DNA of 64,000 nucleotides from Hirundichthys speculiger (GCA_018398805.1 JAGFBZ010000011.1:992001-1056000); one strand, 5' to 3'; shown: positions 34,371 to 48,400, numbered from the stretch's first letter. Notes: a model not told the origin generated them from the letters alone. Numbers and translations are program-made.

Positions 34371-36109
34371 TCCAGGTTTGTCAGTCAGTAGAAACAAGAT
34401 TTATGTTTACGAGACCTGATTTAGATAATAATGTTCCCTATAATTTATGTACCATTTTAGAAGCAGTCATCTCAGCATGTTAGAGTTTTGTCGTGTACCA
34501 GAGAATCCGTGCCCGTCTGTAGTTGGGTATCCAGGCCGTGCCACCGACACCGAGCAAGCACAACATTAAATTCGTCTAATCAGTTATTCCTGTGCATCTT
34601 TCCAGCTCAAGCTTATTTGTTCCATAAAAGGTAAGGTGTTTTTAGTAGTCCAAGTGTGAATGACCTGGAGTCAGCCGCAGCAGTCATCATCTTCATCAGT
34701 GTCATTGCACGTATTCTGGGAGTTGGAACATCTATGAAATACCGACTTAAACTTGAATAGAGCAAAAATGCAACATCACTGATGACTCTAGGCCAGTATG
34801 ATATCCATTAGCATGTTTGAAACCATGCTGGGTTTTTTTCATTTATTTATTTATTTTGTAAAGAAGCAAATTTGGAATTTTACTGAATGTGTTCCACTTT
34901 TTCAATCTAAATCAGCCTGCTAAAACATGGAAATGTGGAAAAGCCAGAAAGCCTCCAGGTTCAAATCCTGCACATTTCCTGCAGTTTCTAACCTCGCATG
35001 TGACAGACTCAAATCTACTCAGTGAAATTCATGTGAATTCTCAGTTCCTCTGCTCATCATCCCCACTCCCCAGATACTGACTTTTATCCCTTTCCCGTCC
35101 ATTAACCCATTAAGACCTGATGTAGCACATCGTTCTCACACACAGGAACACAGTTCCCATCTTTCGATGCTGCATCAGATCTAAACGGATTAATGACAGA
35201 TTTCTAAACAGCAGTGAGTTTGTGCTCCAATATACAAAATTTGGATGTCGATTTACGTCTCAGGACAAGAATAATTAACTAAACTTCAACATCCTCTTAT
35301 AAACCTTCATGAGCCTGTATTTTTTCAGTCAGTTCAGTCAGTTTAGTAAGATTTAGTTCCATGAAAAGTAGAATGACTTAGACCTTACACCAAAACCCTA
35401 CAAAGAGTAGTTTGCATTATTTTCTTTAGCATGAAACATATTTACAGTAATCCAAAAAAAAAATAAAAATCTGGCAGCTCTATGACATTTTACATTAATG
35501 TACATGTTTCCTCTTGTCTGCTGTTCCTTCCTTCCCTGCCAGTTTAATCTCTTTAGCTCTGTCAACTGTTAACCCAGTGAAACAGATCATTTGTCTCCAA
35601 CATGTAAGCAACATGCAGGGCCACTCTATCTGCTCATGGCTGTGTAAGCTTGCATAGTCATCCATGACAGGTACCCCATGCTGTTTGACTAGGAAGATGA
35701 AATTACCCAGACAGCCGTGGAGCGCTACAAATAGTCAAAGAGGCAACTTGTAAAACTATTTACATAAAACCATGCTGCCAAAAATGGAAGTAGCCTCTTA
35801 GTTGCACAGATTAACTTAATCTTGTGTCAGAACTGTAGTGAAAATGTCATATCTAGCAGTAAATTCTGACAGTTTTTTTCAAATAATAATCATTAAAAAA
35901 AAAACGTATGTGACAATTACATGTTAGCACATTTTAGTCAGGGGTAAAGTGAATTAAAAAAAAATAAGAAATTTATTGGGCTGCTCCGGGAGTGGATATG
36001 CTGAGAAAATCTGGATGATTGCACCTGCATCCATCTTTGTCTGCGTTTCTTTTATGCGGTGAAGATACAGAATCCTGTTTCCTCAATTTGCATTTAAATT
36101 TCTACATCC
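34371..36109. other. intergenic, nothing recognised
   Basis: No gene. CCCATTAAGACCTGATGTAG near 35104 recalls a teleost repeat phrase; no boundaries. Confidence 0.5.
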
Positions 36110-36205
36110 AGAATCCAGTCATGGCCATTGCCTTTGTGAGGGCACCATGTATCCGGACAATGAATAATGAAATCCCAGCCAGGTAATGAAACAACATTTC
36201 CTCAG
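36110..36205. promoter_or_regulatory. candidate conserved non-coding element
   Basis: Non-repetitive block with GTCATGGCCATTGCC, CACCATGTATCCGGAC, AATGAATAATGAAATCC and CAGGTAATGAAACAAC. Composition and density of homeodomain-like cores suggest a regulatory element; inference only. Confidence 0.25.
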
Positions 36206-36819
36206 TGGCCTGTTGCTGGACGTCCACTATAATGTTCTTCCCAGAGGTCCTTTTGTTCTTTTTGCCTTTTGTTTTCTTTTTTTACCTTTTACATTTGAAT
36301 ACCCCTCAGCACCAACTTTTTTTTTTTTTTTTAATTATTGCTTAATCTCCTCTCAACTTTGCCTCCATATCGGTTTCAATGTTCTAGGCTTTAAACCAAC
36401 TGATACTTTAAACATTTCACGCTAATACATTTATGTGTAGCCTACATTATTAACTCTTTTCATTTCAAAATTTAACATTACATTCTTTCCATCTTTGCCT
36501 TCACCTTGCTGTACAGCTCTCTGCAGGAAATATCTCCTTTCCCAGGTGTCCTTTCCCATCCATGATTTCTGCTTGCCTTTTACAAACCTCCAGGACATTG
36601 AAAGCCAGCCATTTATCATGGCTGCAGAGCTGCACCACGTGACCTGAAAGTATTGAGGCGGTCATAAATCTGCAACACATGGGGGGGCACATTTCACTCT
36701 GCACTAGAAAGAATCAGGAAACACTGAGCACCGTGTTTGTAATGACAGGACTGCAGATGGCACTGGGAACTTGGCTTAAATCCAGAACTAATTAGTCATT
36801 TGCAGTTTTAAAAAAATGC
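36206..36819. other. intergenic, poly-T tract
   Basis: T-run at about 36318-36334. No coding signal or repeat terminus. Confidence 0.55.
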
Positions 36820-36827
36820 ATAAGCAC

Positions 36828-37732
36828 TAGGGATGGAACGGTTACCGGTAAAGTGCGGTAAAAATTTACACAATAACGATTACTGTTTATGTTTGACTTC
36901 ATCTCATTATCGCGGTCGATTACCGGGATATGTAATATCAGCCTCATTCGAGTCTGTGAGCGACTTGTGATGGACTGAATTTGTAGCTTGTAACATCGGC
37001 ATCATAACATAAGCATGGCAGAAAATGGTGATAGCACACAGGACATCGAAAAATGACCAGAACGATGTTCTTCTGATGCAGTTAAAATATTTATTTATTC
37101 CAATAACTGATCTGAAAACCATAACGGCGGCAGTTAGCGCCACAGCGGTCAAAAACCTTTTGCCCTTCCGGGTCAAACACCTAACCAATAACAGGCAGCT
37201 ACCTTTATACCTGACCCTCAGGTAACAACACAGCAACACCCACAGACACACAGAGTAAACTACAATTCATAACAACATTTTTGGCTCCTATACAACTGTT
37301 TCTTTATTTGCACATTTATACTTATTTAAGGTTCAGCTTAAAGTCAAAAGTTTATTTCATTTGAACTTGGACTATACTTTTTGTTCCTGATAATTGTTTG
37401 AATATTTTGACCTACTATGGTTCTTCAAATGTTTATTTAAATTTGCACCAGACAAATAAGCTTTGTTTCTATTACTTTTTTGTTCATTTAAACTAAAACC
37501 TCTTTCTGTGCCAGTTGTTCTCCGTTTAATGTGAAAGTTTCATTTTGATAAGATTTTGGCTTCTGATGTTTCAATATGACAAGTAAATCACAAGATTTTG
37601 TGAAATTTTTAAAATGTATGTTTGTTTTTAGACATTTGTACAGCAATTAAGAATATCGCGATAATATCGTAAACCGTGATGATTTGGTCACTTTAATGGA
37701 GGTATCAAATTTTCCATATCGTTACATCCCTA
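36828..37732 (+). mobile_element. BED-finger hAT element, copy C, with exact 8-bp target duplication
   Basis: ATAAGCAC at 36820-36827 is repeated at 37733-37740. The 905-bp element begins TAGGGATGGAACGG and ends CGTTACATCCCTA. It keeps the 5' leader and ATGGCAGAAAATGGTGATAG (MAENGDSTQDI), then jumps directly to ATGACCAGAACGATG, deleting the BED exon that copy B (10063) partly keeps. The 3' two-thirds are shared with copies A and B. Confidence 0.95.
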
Positions 37733-37740
37733 ATAAGCAC

Positions 37741-38019
37741 AAATGTAATCCAGAGCATTCATGCTAAACTATACATTATGAGGCAGACAATGCACTGATA
37801 TAAAAAGCATATTGCTCCACTTAGGGTCCTCCGTGAAACTTTTCCATTTCAGCATTTCTGTCAAAAACAATAAGCAAAATGAAAATACTGGAAAGTTTAA
37901 AACTAAATTAAAGGAAAGTGTATCAATAGTGGTCCCACACTTTTTCTGACTTAATGAATACGTACAAGGTGAATCTCTTACCAGTCTTCCAATTATATAA
38001 GTGGCGGGTGTTAGAATCA
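37741..38019. other. intergenic, nothing recognised
   Basis: Short stretch between an hAT copy and a LINE fragment, with no recognised feature. Confidence 0.55.
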
Positions 38020-38670
38020 GCACCTGAAACCATGGATCTCACTTGGAAAAGGGTGGAATTCCCTCTGTGGGTCAGGGTGGGTGATATCCAGCCTCAGGTG
38101 GAGGAGTTCAGGTATCTTGGGGTCTTATTCATGAATGAAGGAAGAATGGAGTGCAGGACTGACATGGGTTGACATGAATCTGTTGTGGTGAAGAGAGTGC
38201 TGACCCTAAAGGCGAGGCTGTCTGCTTACCGGTCCATCCATGTTCCTACAACCACCTGTGGTCATGAACTGTGGGTAGTGACTAAAAGAACAAGACTCCA
38301 GCTACAAGTGGCCACCCTTCTCTGCGGGGTGGCTGGACTCTCCCTTAGAGATAGCAGAAGCAGTGCTCCTCCATATCAAGAAGAGCCAGCATGAGGCGGT
38401 TCAGGCACCTGGTTAAGATACCCCCAGATGTCTTCCTGGGGAGCTGATCCATGCATGTCCAGCTGGAAGAAGGTCCCGGAACAAACCCAGGACACACTGG
38501 AGAGACACTGGAGAGATTACATCTCTCGGCTGGCTTCAGAACACTTGGTTCTCCTCCAGAGCTGGAGGATTGGCCAGGGAGTGAAGAGCCTGGGCCTCCC
38601 TGCACAGACTGCTCTTACTGAGACCCAAACACAGAAAAGCAGTTCATGTATGAATGGATGGAATGTCATA
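38020..38670 (+). pseudogene. LINE reverse-transcriptase C-terminal fragment
   Basis: The plus strand reads VEEFRYLGVLFMNEGRMECR, then VVKRVLTLKARLSAYRSIHV and CGHELWVVTKRTRLQLQVAT. Further on are VAGLSLRD and, in another frame, WRDYISRLASEH. These blocks form the well-known C-terminal region of a very abundant teleost LINE whose clade I cannot fix. Several frame changes and stops. It ends near ATGAATGGATGGAATG, like the ATGGATGG tail of that family. Confidence 0.78.
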
Positions 38671-39094
38671 CCTTGAATATGGAAATTGTGTTTACTGGTA
38701 GTAGCACACACACAGATTGTGGTGGGTTGTGTCATATGAATTTAAGTTTGAAGTATCCCAGTGTCACAAACATCCATGTCATTCGTATGTTCATATGTCT
38801 TCCAGCTCCAGCGTTGTATGTCCTTTTTACTGTTGTACGTGGAGTTGCAAGGCTATCAGCAGCAGTTACTTAACTCGACAGTGCTGAAGTCTTTTCTACT
38901 TCTGCCAAAGGCCTTGTGAGGCCCATTTGAATCTGTGCATCCTATGAAGTACAATATTCTGTATGTTTTTCTTTGGATTATATCTTGTGTTTTTCCTGCA
39001 ATCAGATGTCGCTAAGACCCATAGGCCTTCGTGTAGATGATACTAAAACATGTACCATGAACATAAACACACCGAACTTCCTACCCACCACGGC
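38671..39094. other. intergenic, nothing recognised
   Basis: No repeat terminus or coding motif recognised. Confidence 0.5.
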
Positions 39095-39400
39095 ATCAGC
39101 AGCACTGATAACGGCTTCGGCAAGCAGAACAATGCACATAATACCAAAAGAAAAAACTACTCAGGAACATCTCAGGATGTTACAAAAGTTATTTAGAGTT
39201 GGTCTGGCCTCCACACTCCCCAGATCCCACTCCAATCAGTCATCTGCAGCAGAACAATCCTGTCCAAAGATCCTTACAACACCCCGCAAGCTCTGAAAGA
39301 GTATCTGCTGGTAACATTTTGGTGTCAGATGACACAGGACACTCCCTGAGGTCCCACTCATGGCACATGGCATGAAGGGCCAGAAGTGTGTTGATAGCTT
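39095..39400 (+). pseudogene. Tc1-like transposase fragment, heavily decayed
   Basis: ACGGCATCAGCAGCACTGAT, GGCCTCCACACTCCCCAGAT and TGGTGTCAGATGACACAGGA match, in order, the second half of a fish Tc1-like transposase: the Q-D-N region, the W-P-P-N-S-P-D block and the SWCQIPQ-like tail. No open frame remains. Confidence 0.5.
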
Positions 39401-39694
39401 TCTGAAAAGTAGTTAAGTGGCTTCATTTTCTTGTTGGAGCTGATTTGATTATTCTGTAGTGCTGGTCACACTTCTACAGTTAAACAGTAATGTGAAAATG
39501 ACAACACGCACTGTCAATTCTGAATGTTTTATGCCTAAAGAGAAAAAAAAGTGTGGTTCTTCCTAGGTTTTAAAACGAGGTAAAAAGCAATCTCAGATGC
39601 ACAACACATGAAATATTACAGTTTGTCCTTTACTTTTCTTTCCTTCAAGGATTCAAGTAGTTGATTTTGAAACCAAGTTAAAAAGCAAAAACTG

Positions 39695-39840
39695 AGCACA
39701 CTCCATGACTCAATAGCTTGTGGGACCACCTTCAGCAGTAATCACTTTCTATATTCTGGATCTTGGCCCACGCTTCCTTAAAAAGTTGATTCAATTCATT
39801 GAAGACCACACCAAATTTGATGGAAACCAAACACCTCCAC
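39695..39840. repeat. fragments of common teleost DNA transposons
   Basis: GACTCAATAGCTTGTGGGAC followed by CACCTTCAGCAGTAATCAC, then GATGGAAACCAAACACCTCC. Both phrases are familiar from fish Tc1-like repeats; too short to classify. Confidence 0.35.
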
Positions 39841-42800
39841 TACCTTGTCTGTCTAAAGTCTTGTGTTTTGTTCACATGAAACTTTGTCATGTATTGTTTT
39901 TCATACGATGATGTCGTCACCAAATTTTAAGATTTGGGATGGGCCAGATGATTCCCTTTTATGTCAAACATAAAACCTTGGAAACAGTCTACATTTTACA
40001 TTTCTTCTAATAATGCATGTAAGTGGTAATTGTCCATTCCGCACTAATAATTTAAGAATATTTGAGTAGAATTGGTTTCCACATTTTCACCAGCTGGCAT
40101 ACCTTACTGGGTCTTTTAAAAATGACTTGACATAAACATTATAACTCAGCAGAGAAAAGGCAATACCACTTGACCTTCTCAGAAAGATAAATGACCAGCG
40201 TTGCTACCTGGTCTAGCTCTGTATTTAATATAAACAAAACCACTATCTTTTCTCAACCTTAACAAAGAGCAACAGAAAACAAATAACAGTCCGATGTGGT
40301 AATTAAACTCCTGTGGCAACTCTTGGACAAAAGTCCAACAAATTTCTATTTTTTAAAAGCGTTTTGTTCTTCATTTAGCACCATCGCTCTCCTGTATATA
40401 ATATGCATGTTTTTTATTTTATATTGTTAGTGCAATTTTACTTTTGTATCATCACAGCAACATATTTGTGGAAAAAAAAGAAAGAAAATGAAGATACCAA
40501 GAGCACTTAACGGCAGAACTGTGGGAGGAAAATTCCCATCACTTTTATCCGAACACTTCACTTTGTGTCCGAGTTAACTACTCCACCAAGAGTACTTAAG
40601 CACAAGTGAGAGCTCTCACGTACCACTGAAAGAACTGAAATGAGAGCCAGAAGCTGAATGCAAACCACTGGATTATAAAAATGCTAATCATGTTAGAGGT
40701 GGGACCGGAATCTGAAGAGAGTGCTTGTGATCATTAACTCATGTGATTAGTTTGCATGCTGGTAAACTCTAAAAGATGAAAGCGATAAGTGCACATTGTA
40801 CAGTACCACATTCATTTAAGGAAGCATCTGCTTCCATCTGGTTTACTGACACTCAATAATGAAGATGTCAAGAGTAAATACTTATTTGTTCAATTAACAT
40901 TATATGTTTGTTTGTTTTTTGTATTTTCACATTTATATTCCACAAAACACCTGGATATTTGGGTTAAAATCAAATCAAGACTTTGCCAAGGCAGCTGAAG
41001 ATTCACAGCTGGCACCTTTCTCTGTGAGTGTACATTACTGTTGCTGTACCTGCTTGTCTTGGCTGTGCACACAGTTAAGCAGTGAGGGGTCTTCAGAGGA
41101 TGGGCCTGCATCGGAAGTGAACCGCTCAGGTGCCAGACACTAGAACATGATTTTTTTTTTTTTTTCATCTAAGCATTTTCAAAAACAATTGCTGTTTTCA
41201 GTGTCTCACAGTTTGAATGTAAACACATTTTCCACTACATAACTTTTCATAATGCTGACATTTGTCTGGGAGAGTGACAGTCTAACGGTTCAATAACCCC
41301 AGTCCCCATCCCTCACAGCAGTGTACGACGCTGTGCAGTCCTTTGGAAAAGTTATAACTTCGTATTATATTGGAGAGAGAAAAAAATTGCACGAGACCAG
41401 GGATTCCCAGTTGGGTTGGTTTAATTTGGTAAAAACAATCACTGATGCTTTCAGCAGTGACATAAATGCAGAACCTCTCATTAAACCAGAAATGCACACC
41501 CAGAGTTGGACGCTGATAACTTGGCTAAAAAATGTAGGTTACCTTCTGTTTACAAGCATAATGAATATCCAGATTTACCAAAACAATTTATAAATAACTC
41601 TAAACCTCTTTGCTGAGACAAACTGAAGAACAGAAGAGTGATTATTCACGTAAACACAACCTCCAAAGTATTTAATGTTTTCTAATTATTTTTTTGTGTG
41701 GTCACCATTCACACCTTGTCAGGAGGTTCCTTTTGCGTTAATACTTGTTCTCCCCAAAAAAAAATTTTCCGGCTAGTTTGGTTTTCCCGCTCCTAGGACA
41801 TGTGTTTAATTGTTCTCTCTTTGCATTAGCCTTGTGATGTAACAAGTCGTTCAGGTTATGCCCCACATCTGCCCCACCGACGGCTGGAATAACTGTATTA
41901 GGAGATTCAGGATCCAGCCAAATTCAAAAAAGACACTACGAAGATATGACACACACCCCTAAACCCCCACCCTAAACTGGCATCTTTCTGTTGTCATAAC
42001 GCCAGTCAAGTGTTGAATGGATGGGAACAAAAAGGGAAAGAAATTATTTGTTAGTTTAATTAGCCTATTGTTTAAATTGCTTAATCTCGGCATCTTGATC
42101 TTCTTTTGTTAAAGAGGATTTAAACAGGAGGTTCAAATTGAGCTTGGCCCTATGAATCTTCAAATTAAACAGAAGGAGGCTGTGGTGAGTGGAGGGAGGG
42201 GGCAGATGATATTAAAGTTATAGGGATGGAGTACAGGTGGAGACAGCAGAAAAAAAGGAATTATGAAGGTGAAACATTGCACTCAGGTGACAAAATACAA
42301 AATACTGGAAGACGATGAGATGAGTTTTAAACAGGTTCATTATCCTTCGTGCTATGACAAGTCGAAATTGGAATATTTCATTAAACAAACAGAGGGGTTA
42401 TGGAATAAAGTCTAAAGGCAGATTTTAATCCACTGAAATGTTGTGGGGGCACTTTGAAGCAGGCAGTTGATGCAAGAAAACCTCAGAACATGCAACTGAA
42501 GGAATTTTCAATGAAAAAGTTGCCACAAATTCAGCAAGCCAGTCTCATACTTCTGGACAACTGTGCAAAGCTTCAGCAAGAAGTGCTTTGCTAAAGGGAG
42601 CAACATTGATTAGAATGTGCCTTTTTATACACACTCAGGCATTTCATATTTATATTATACAAATGAAATAGGAAAATTGTCATTCTTGTTCAAGTGCACC
42701 ACCTTTTGAATATGCTCTCCTTAAGACAAGAAAAATATAATTTCCAAGTTTTTTGTTTTTGTTTTGTTTTGTTTGCTGTAGGTTTGAAGGGAATAAAGGT

Positions 42801-43199
42801 GAATCTAGGCAGTAAAAAGAAACAAAAAGAAGAAAAAGCAGAAGGCAAGAGGACCTGGGCGAAAGGGGTGTTTAAGTGGAAAGATGAAGATTAAAAAATG
42901 GAAAAGAAAGTGGGAAGGGTAAACATAAAATGAAAAAAGCGGTAAGTTGTGAAGAGTAAATAAGGAAAGGTTGATGAAGGAAACCACAATAGGGTTTAAA
43001 AGGTTTGTGATGAAGGTGAACAGTCAGAAGTGGCTTTTCCACCATCAAGCCAAGAACCAGCTCTTTGCTTTTTGACAAAACAAGCTACGGTTCAGAGGAA
43101 GGAAAACCAGGATTTCTCTGATTTCACAGAGCACATAAGAAACAAGGAAAAAGTAATTGACAAAGAACTGAAACAACAGTGGTCCATGGAGATGACCGC
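39841..43199. other. intergenic, nothing recognised
   Basis: AT-rich region with scattered homopolymers, for example T at 41151-41165. No gene, RNA or complete repeat seen. Confidence 0.5.
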
Positions 43200-43520
43200 T
43201 CCTCAATGCACGAGCACTGCTGACCAAAGCACAAAAATTTGATGGCCTAACAAGGACAAAGCCAATATTGGAGCAGCTTGCAGTGAGGGATGGCAACATG
43301 TGGGTTCAACCCAAGCATGGAACAAATGTATGTCAGAAAGCTAAAGAAAGACTGCAGGAACAAAAAAAAAGGACCTTGGGTGAAGCGGCAATAGATGCCT
43401 TATTATGATATGTTGGACTCAGTGCTTGGTGATGGACCTGCATGCCAGTTATCTGGAGCGTTGAACTCACAGCCATGTTGGAGGCAACAATGAATGACAG
43501 TTAGCCAGAGTTCCAAAGAT
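43200..43520 (+). pseudogene. SANT/Myb-like DNA-binding domain remnant
   Basis: One frame reads CGFNPSMEQMYVRKLKKDC, RNKKKGPWVKRQ, a stop, then MPYYDMLDSVLGDGPACQL at 43395. This order (GFN..xEQ, K-K-L-K, then YYDxLDxxLGxxPA) is typical of the trihelix-like SANT/Myb domains of Harbinger-associated proteins and NAIF1/MSANTD-type genes. The helices with W near the domain start are not readable in frame. A neighbouring frame gives LEQLAVRDGNMW just upstream, suggesting an indel. No transposase or intron was found next to it, so it could be a dead retrocopy or transposon part. Confidence 0.45.
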
Positions 43521-44160
43521 CCTGATCAGATAGACTCATTCAACTCAGTCATTGTGCACACTCTCTGGACAGCCAACAAAAACGTTCTGGAAACCATCTA
43601 CTAAACTTTGCAGAATAATAGATTGCTGTCCTTTCAGGCAATAGAAGTCTTGTGGATGCGCCACAGGTTCTCAGTCGCAGTCGCAGTTTGTGGCCACTTT
43701 CCAAACAGCTGCAGCTGCAGCCCTCTTTTGAATAGGGACACACAGATAGTGATTTGTGTTCCCTCTTCTCTTCACTTGCTTCATCTGATGGGTGCGCACA
43801 CAAAAGAAACCTGGGACACAGAAATTCTACATGAGGTGGGAAGGATCAAAATTCTGAACAACTGTATCCAAGCTGCACAGACTGTGACAGAGAACATAGC
43901 TGGTGACCTTCAGCTTGCCTTCTGCAGCAAGACTAGGGACACTGGCAAAACAGTCAGTCAGGTATTAATACGAGGCTTGTGATAGCATAACCTGAAACCA
44001 AGAGCTCTTATTTAGATAACAGATGCATTATGAGATGGCTGGGATTTGAAATATTTAAATCATGCATATTGTATGCTGTACAATAAACATTTCCATCTGG
44101 AATGCAATCTGCATCAACATTCTCACTTTCTTACCATTTTTGTTTGGGGGGTCATGCTCT
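43521..44160. other. possible extension of the SANT-like pseudogene
   Basis: Openness on the plus strand (43608-43982) includes HEVGRIKILNNCIQAAQTVT but no recognised domain. It may be the decayed 3' part of the same sequence. Confidence 0.25.
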
Positions 44161-44204
44161 ATGTCTCCCAAAGGGGGCTGGAGACAATTTGTCTTTATTT
44201 GTAT

Positions 44205-44253
44205 ACTTTATTTATATAGTGTCTATTTTTAATAGACACTATATAAATAAAGT
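44205..44253. repeat. perfect 23-bp hairpin with 3-nt loop
   Basis: ACTTTATTTATATAGTGTC.. at 44205-44227 is exactly complementary to 44231-44253, separated by TTT. The arm plus GTTCAAATTGAAT resembles the 3' tail of L2-like LINEs (CTATATAAATAAAGTT), so two tails in inverted orientation are the likely origin. Confidence 0.95.
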
Positions 44254-45029
44254 TCAAATTGAATCTATATCTTTTTTCAGACTAAAACCCGTTCACCATT
44301 GTTGTTGTACTTCAGGGATTCAGCTGGTCAGAAACTGGTTGAAGAGACAAAAATAGTGAGCAGAAACAGACAATTACAACAACTGTCAGCCTGGCTTGTC
44401 AGAACTACTCAAATGAGCCTGTAATGGGTTTTTTTAATTTCCACACATACCGTGTGTGCCACAAACATAAAGACATAAGAGCACCCTTAGACACCTGAAC
44501 ATATTTGAATGTGTCATTAACACGTGTGCTGTACATGTACCGTGTGTGCTGTGCAGCTGTAATATAATCAACTACAAATTCAACCCCGGAGATGTATTAT
44601 AGCTGACAAAGAACAGTTGGTCAGGAAACATTTTGCGTGACAATAACAAAGAAATTGTTCCAAATATGTACAACCTTTGCCCTTTTCTGTTTTGGAATTA
44701 TACTTTTTTTTCTTAACTAAAGACACTGTAACTTTAAAGAAATCTCTGAAACATTTTTTTATAAGACATATCCTCACTTCTTTGAGTTTGAGTCTATCTT
44801 CTAGTTTACCATATAAAAAGTGAATGATTTTTTTCTGAAGGTGTACTTTTAAAGTCATCACATCCATAAGGTTATGAAAAAGGAAAAGAAAAGAAGGAAA
44901 ATAAACTGAAACAAGATTTCATAAAGAAGCTTGTTACATTGGTGTGTAAATGTGATTCAAATGGCACTTTTTTTTTTTTCTCAAAGCACCTTTGATTTGT
45001 AAATCAGAGATACTGTATGCTCAGGTTAT
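44254..45029. other. intergenic, nothing recognised
   Basis: No gene or repeat terminus; T-run at about 44970-44981. Confidence 0.5.
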
Positions 45030-45415
45030 GTCTCAGATCAAGAAGCTTCCTGGTTCAAACCATGTTCTCCCCGTGCTTGTGTGGGTTTCCTCCAGGTACT
45101 CCGGCTTCCTCCTTCAGTCCAAAGACATGCATGTCAAGTTAATTGGTGGTTTCTAAATTAGCCCTCGGAGTGATTGTGAGTGTGCATGGTTGTCTGTTTA
45201 CATGTGGCCCTGAGATAGACTGGTGACCTGTCCAGGGTGTACCCCTGCCTTTCACCTGAAGAGAGCGGGGATAGGCTCCAGTGGATACCCATGACCCTGA
45301 ATAGGATTAAACAGGTATGGATAATGGATGGTTATTTCTCCATCCACCCATTATCTATGCCCGCTTAATCCTATGCAGGGTCACGGGGATCTATTGGAGC
45401 CTCGTTCAGGTTATT
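45030..45415. repeat. common teleost interspersed repeat with inverted 3' end
   Basis: CATGTTCTCCCCGTGCTTGT, TCCAAAGACATGCATG, TAATTGGTG and GACTGGTGACCTGTCC follow the order of a very abundant fish repeat ending in ATGGATAATGGATGG. From 45340 to 45413 the last ~75 bp occur again in opposite orientation (CCATTATCTATGCCCGC..CAGGGTCACGGGG), making a large imperfect hairpin. The class of the family is uncertain to me. Confidence 0.75.
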
Positions 45416-46169
45416 CATAGGTGACAAAATAGCTAGAACACATGTGCATATGTACCTATATGGGTGAATCAAACTAAACTTTAAAAGAAATCCCAACAAC
45501 AATTGTCACAGTGATACCTGTTTTCTCCTGCTTTCCAGTCTGCTCCTGTGACAGCAGCAGACTGGACCAGAGAAACATGCAGCTGCCTGGTGTTTTACAT
45601 ACCACTGAGCAGTGGTGTGTAAAAATGCTTTCCGTTTTCTTCCCTCTCCAGCTTCCTTTCCAGCTGCATCTCTGACTCCCTTCTTGCTCTCCGCTGTTAC
45701 GTCTTCATCGTTGCTTGACAGTCAAGCTCTTCTTTCGGCCCTCTCTCCTGTTCCATCTCATTCAGTTTCCCCTGTCCTTCTTCTTCACTGACTCATCTGC
45801 ATTAACCTTCCCAGTTCTCTTTGTTTATCTCACCTGTGTTGAAGTGTTAGTGCTTCCATTGCTTGCATTGCTTCCATTTAACGGCTGGGCAGGGAAATAG
45901 CAAACTTGGTTTGATTTAAAACCAAATTCTGTGCCTCAGTTAACTGCTATCACCTCTTTATTATCAATTGTGTATTCCATTGCTTGTATCAAAAAGTATT
46001 TGACAGATACAAATAAGGCTTTAATTCTTCTACAGGATAGCAATTGCCTCTGCAACAACAGCAATTTGTTTTGGCCCGTTCCTTTTCTAAACCCAATCAG
46101 AGAATTTGGTCAATTTTACAACCACAAGGAAAATGAGCAGTTGACTAATGTCCTGCCATAATCACATTT
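45416..46169. other. intergenic, nothing recognised
   Basis: Short ORFs at 45715 and 45931 have no recognised domain and no neighbour support. Confidence 0.5.
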
Positions 46170-46480
46170 TAAACCATTAAGGTAATGAGGTAGTTAATTA
46201 AGCTAAATAAAGTTCACATGTGTCCCAATAATTAAGCATTACAATCTAAAAGAAACTGCTTTTGCTTCATTTCTAGTAAATATATGGAACGGCGTGCTAG
46301 AGACTTTAATCATCTCATTTAGTTTAGCAGGTGCTGTTATGTTATTGGTTTGTTTACAATGTTGTGCCACAAAAGAGGGCATCATAATGCCTTTCAGCAA
46401 TCATAATGTTAGATTTAATGTCCAATTAGAAGCAGGGATAAAAGCAAGTCTGAGATCAGCACACCGCAGAAAAAAATGTG
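46170..46480. promoter_or_regulatory. candidate conserved non-coding element
   Basis: The strongest such block in the window: ACCATTAAGGTAATGAGG, TAGTTAATTAAGC, CAATAATTAAGCATTACA, GACTTTAATCATCTCATTT, TCATAATGTTAG and CCAATTAGAAGC. It is dense in TAAT/ATTA homeodomain cores with no transposon similarity. The ORF at 46294-46575 has no domain. Function is inferred from composition. Confidence 0.35.
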
Positions 46481-46624
46481 AAACCTGTCTGTTGAACACA
46501 ATGAAAAAAAGTGATTTTATCAAGCATATTTTAATAGAAATAGTTGTGTTATTTAAATCTACTTATAAAATATAAGTAATTTCAACCTATATTGTCAAAA
46601 ATATGACTATTGTATTTTACTATA

Positions 46625-46655
<31 letters not shown>

Positions 46656-46658
46656 ATA

Positions 46659-46697
<39 letters not shown>
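46625..46697. repeat. (TA)n microsatellite
   Basis: TA repeats with small interruptions; its last TA (46696-46697) is the target site of the adjoining Tc1 element. Confidence 0.95.
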
Positions 46698-48326
<1,629 letters not shown>

Positions 48327-48335
48327 TATATACAC

Positions 48336-48400
48336 ACAGTGGAGGAAATAAGTACTTGATCCCCTGCTGATTTTGGCAGTTGTCATACTAAGAAATAAAT
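48336..48400. repeat. Tc1-like terminal fragment
   Basis: ACAGTGGAGGAAATAAGTAC and TTGATCCCCTGCTGATTTTG match the start of another common fish Tc1/mariner repeat. It stops after about 65 bp. Confidence 0.6.
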
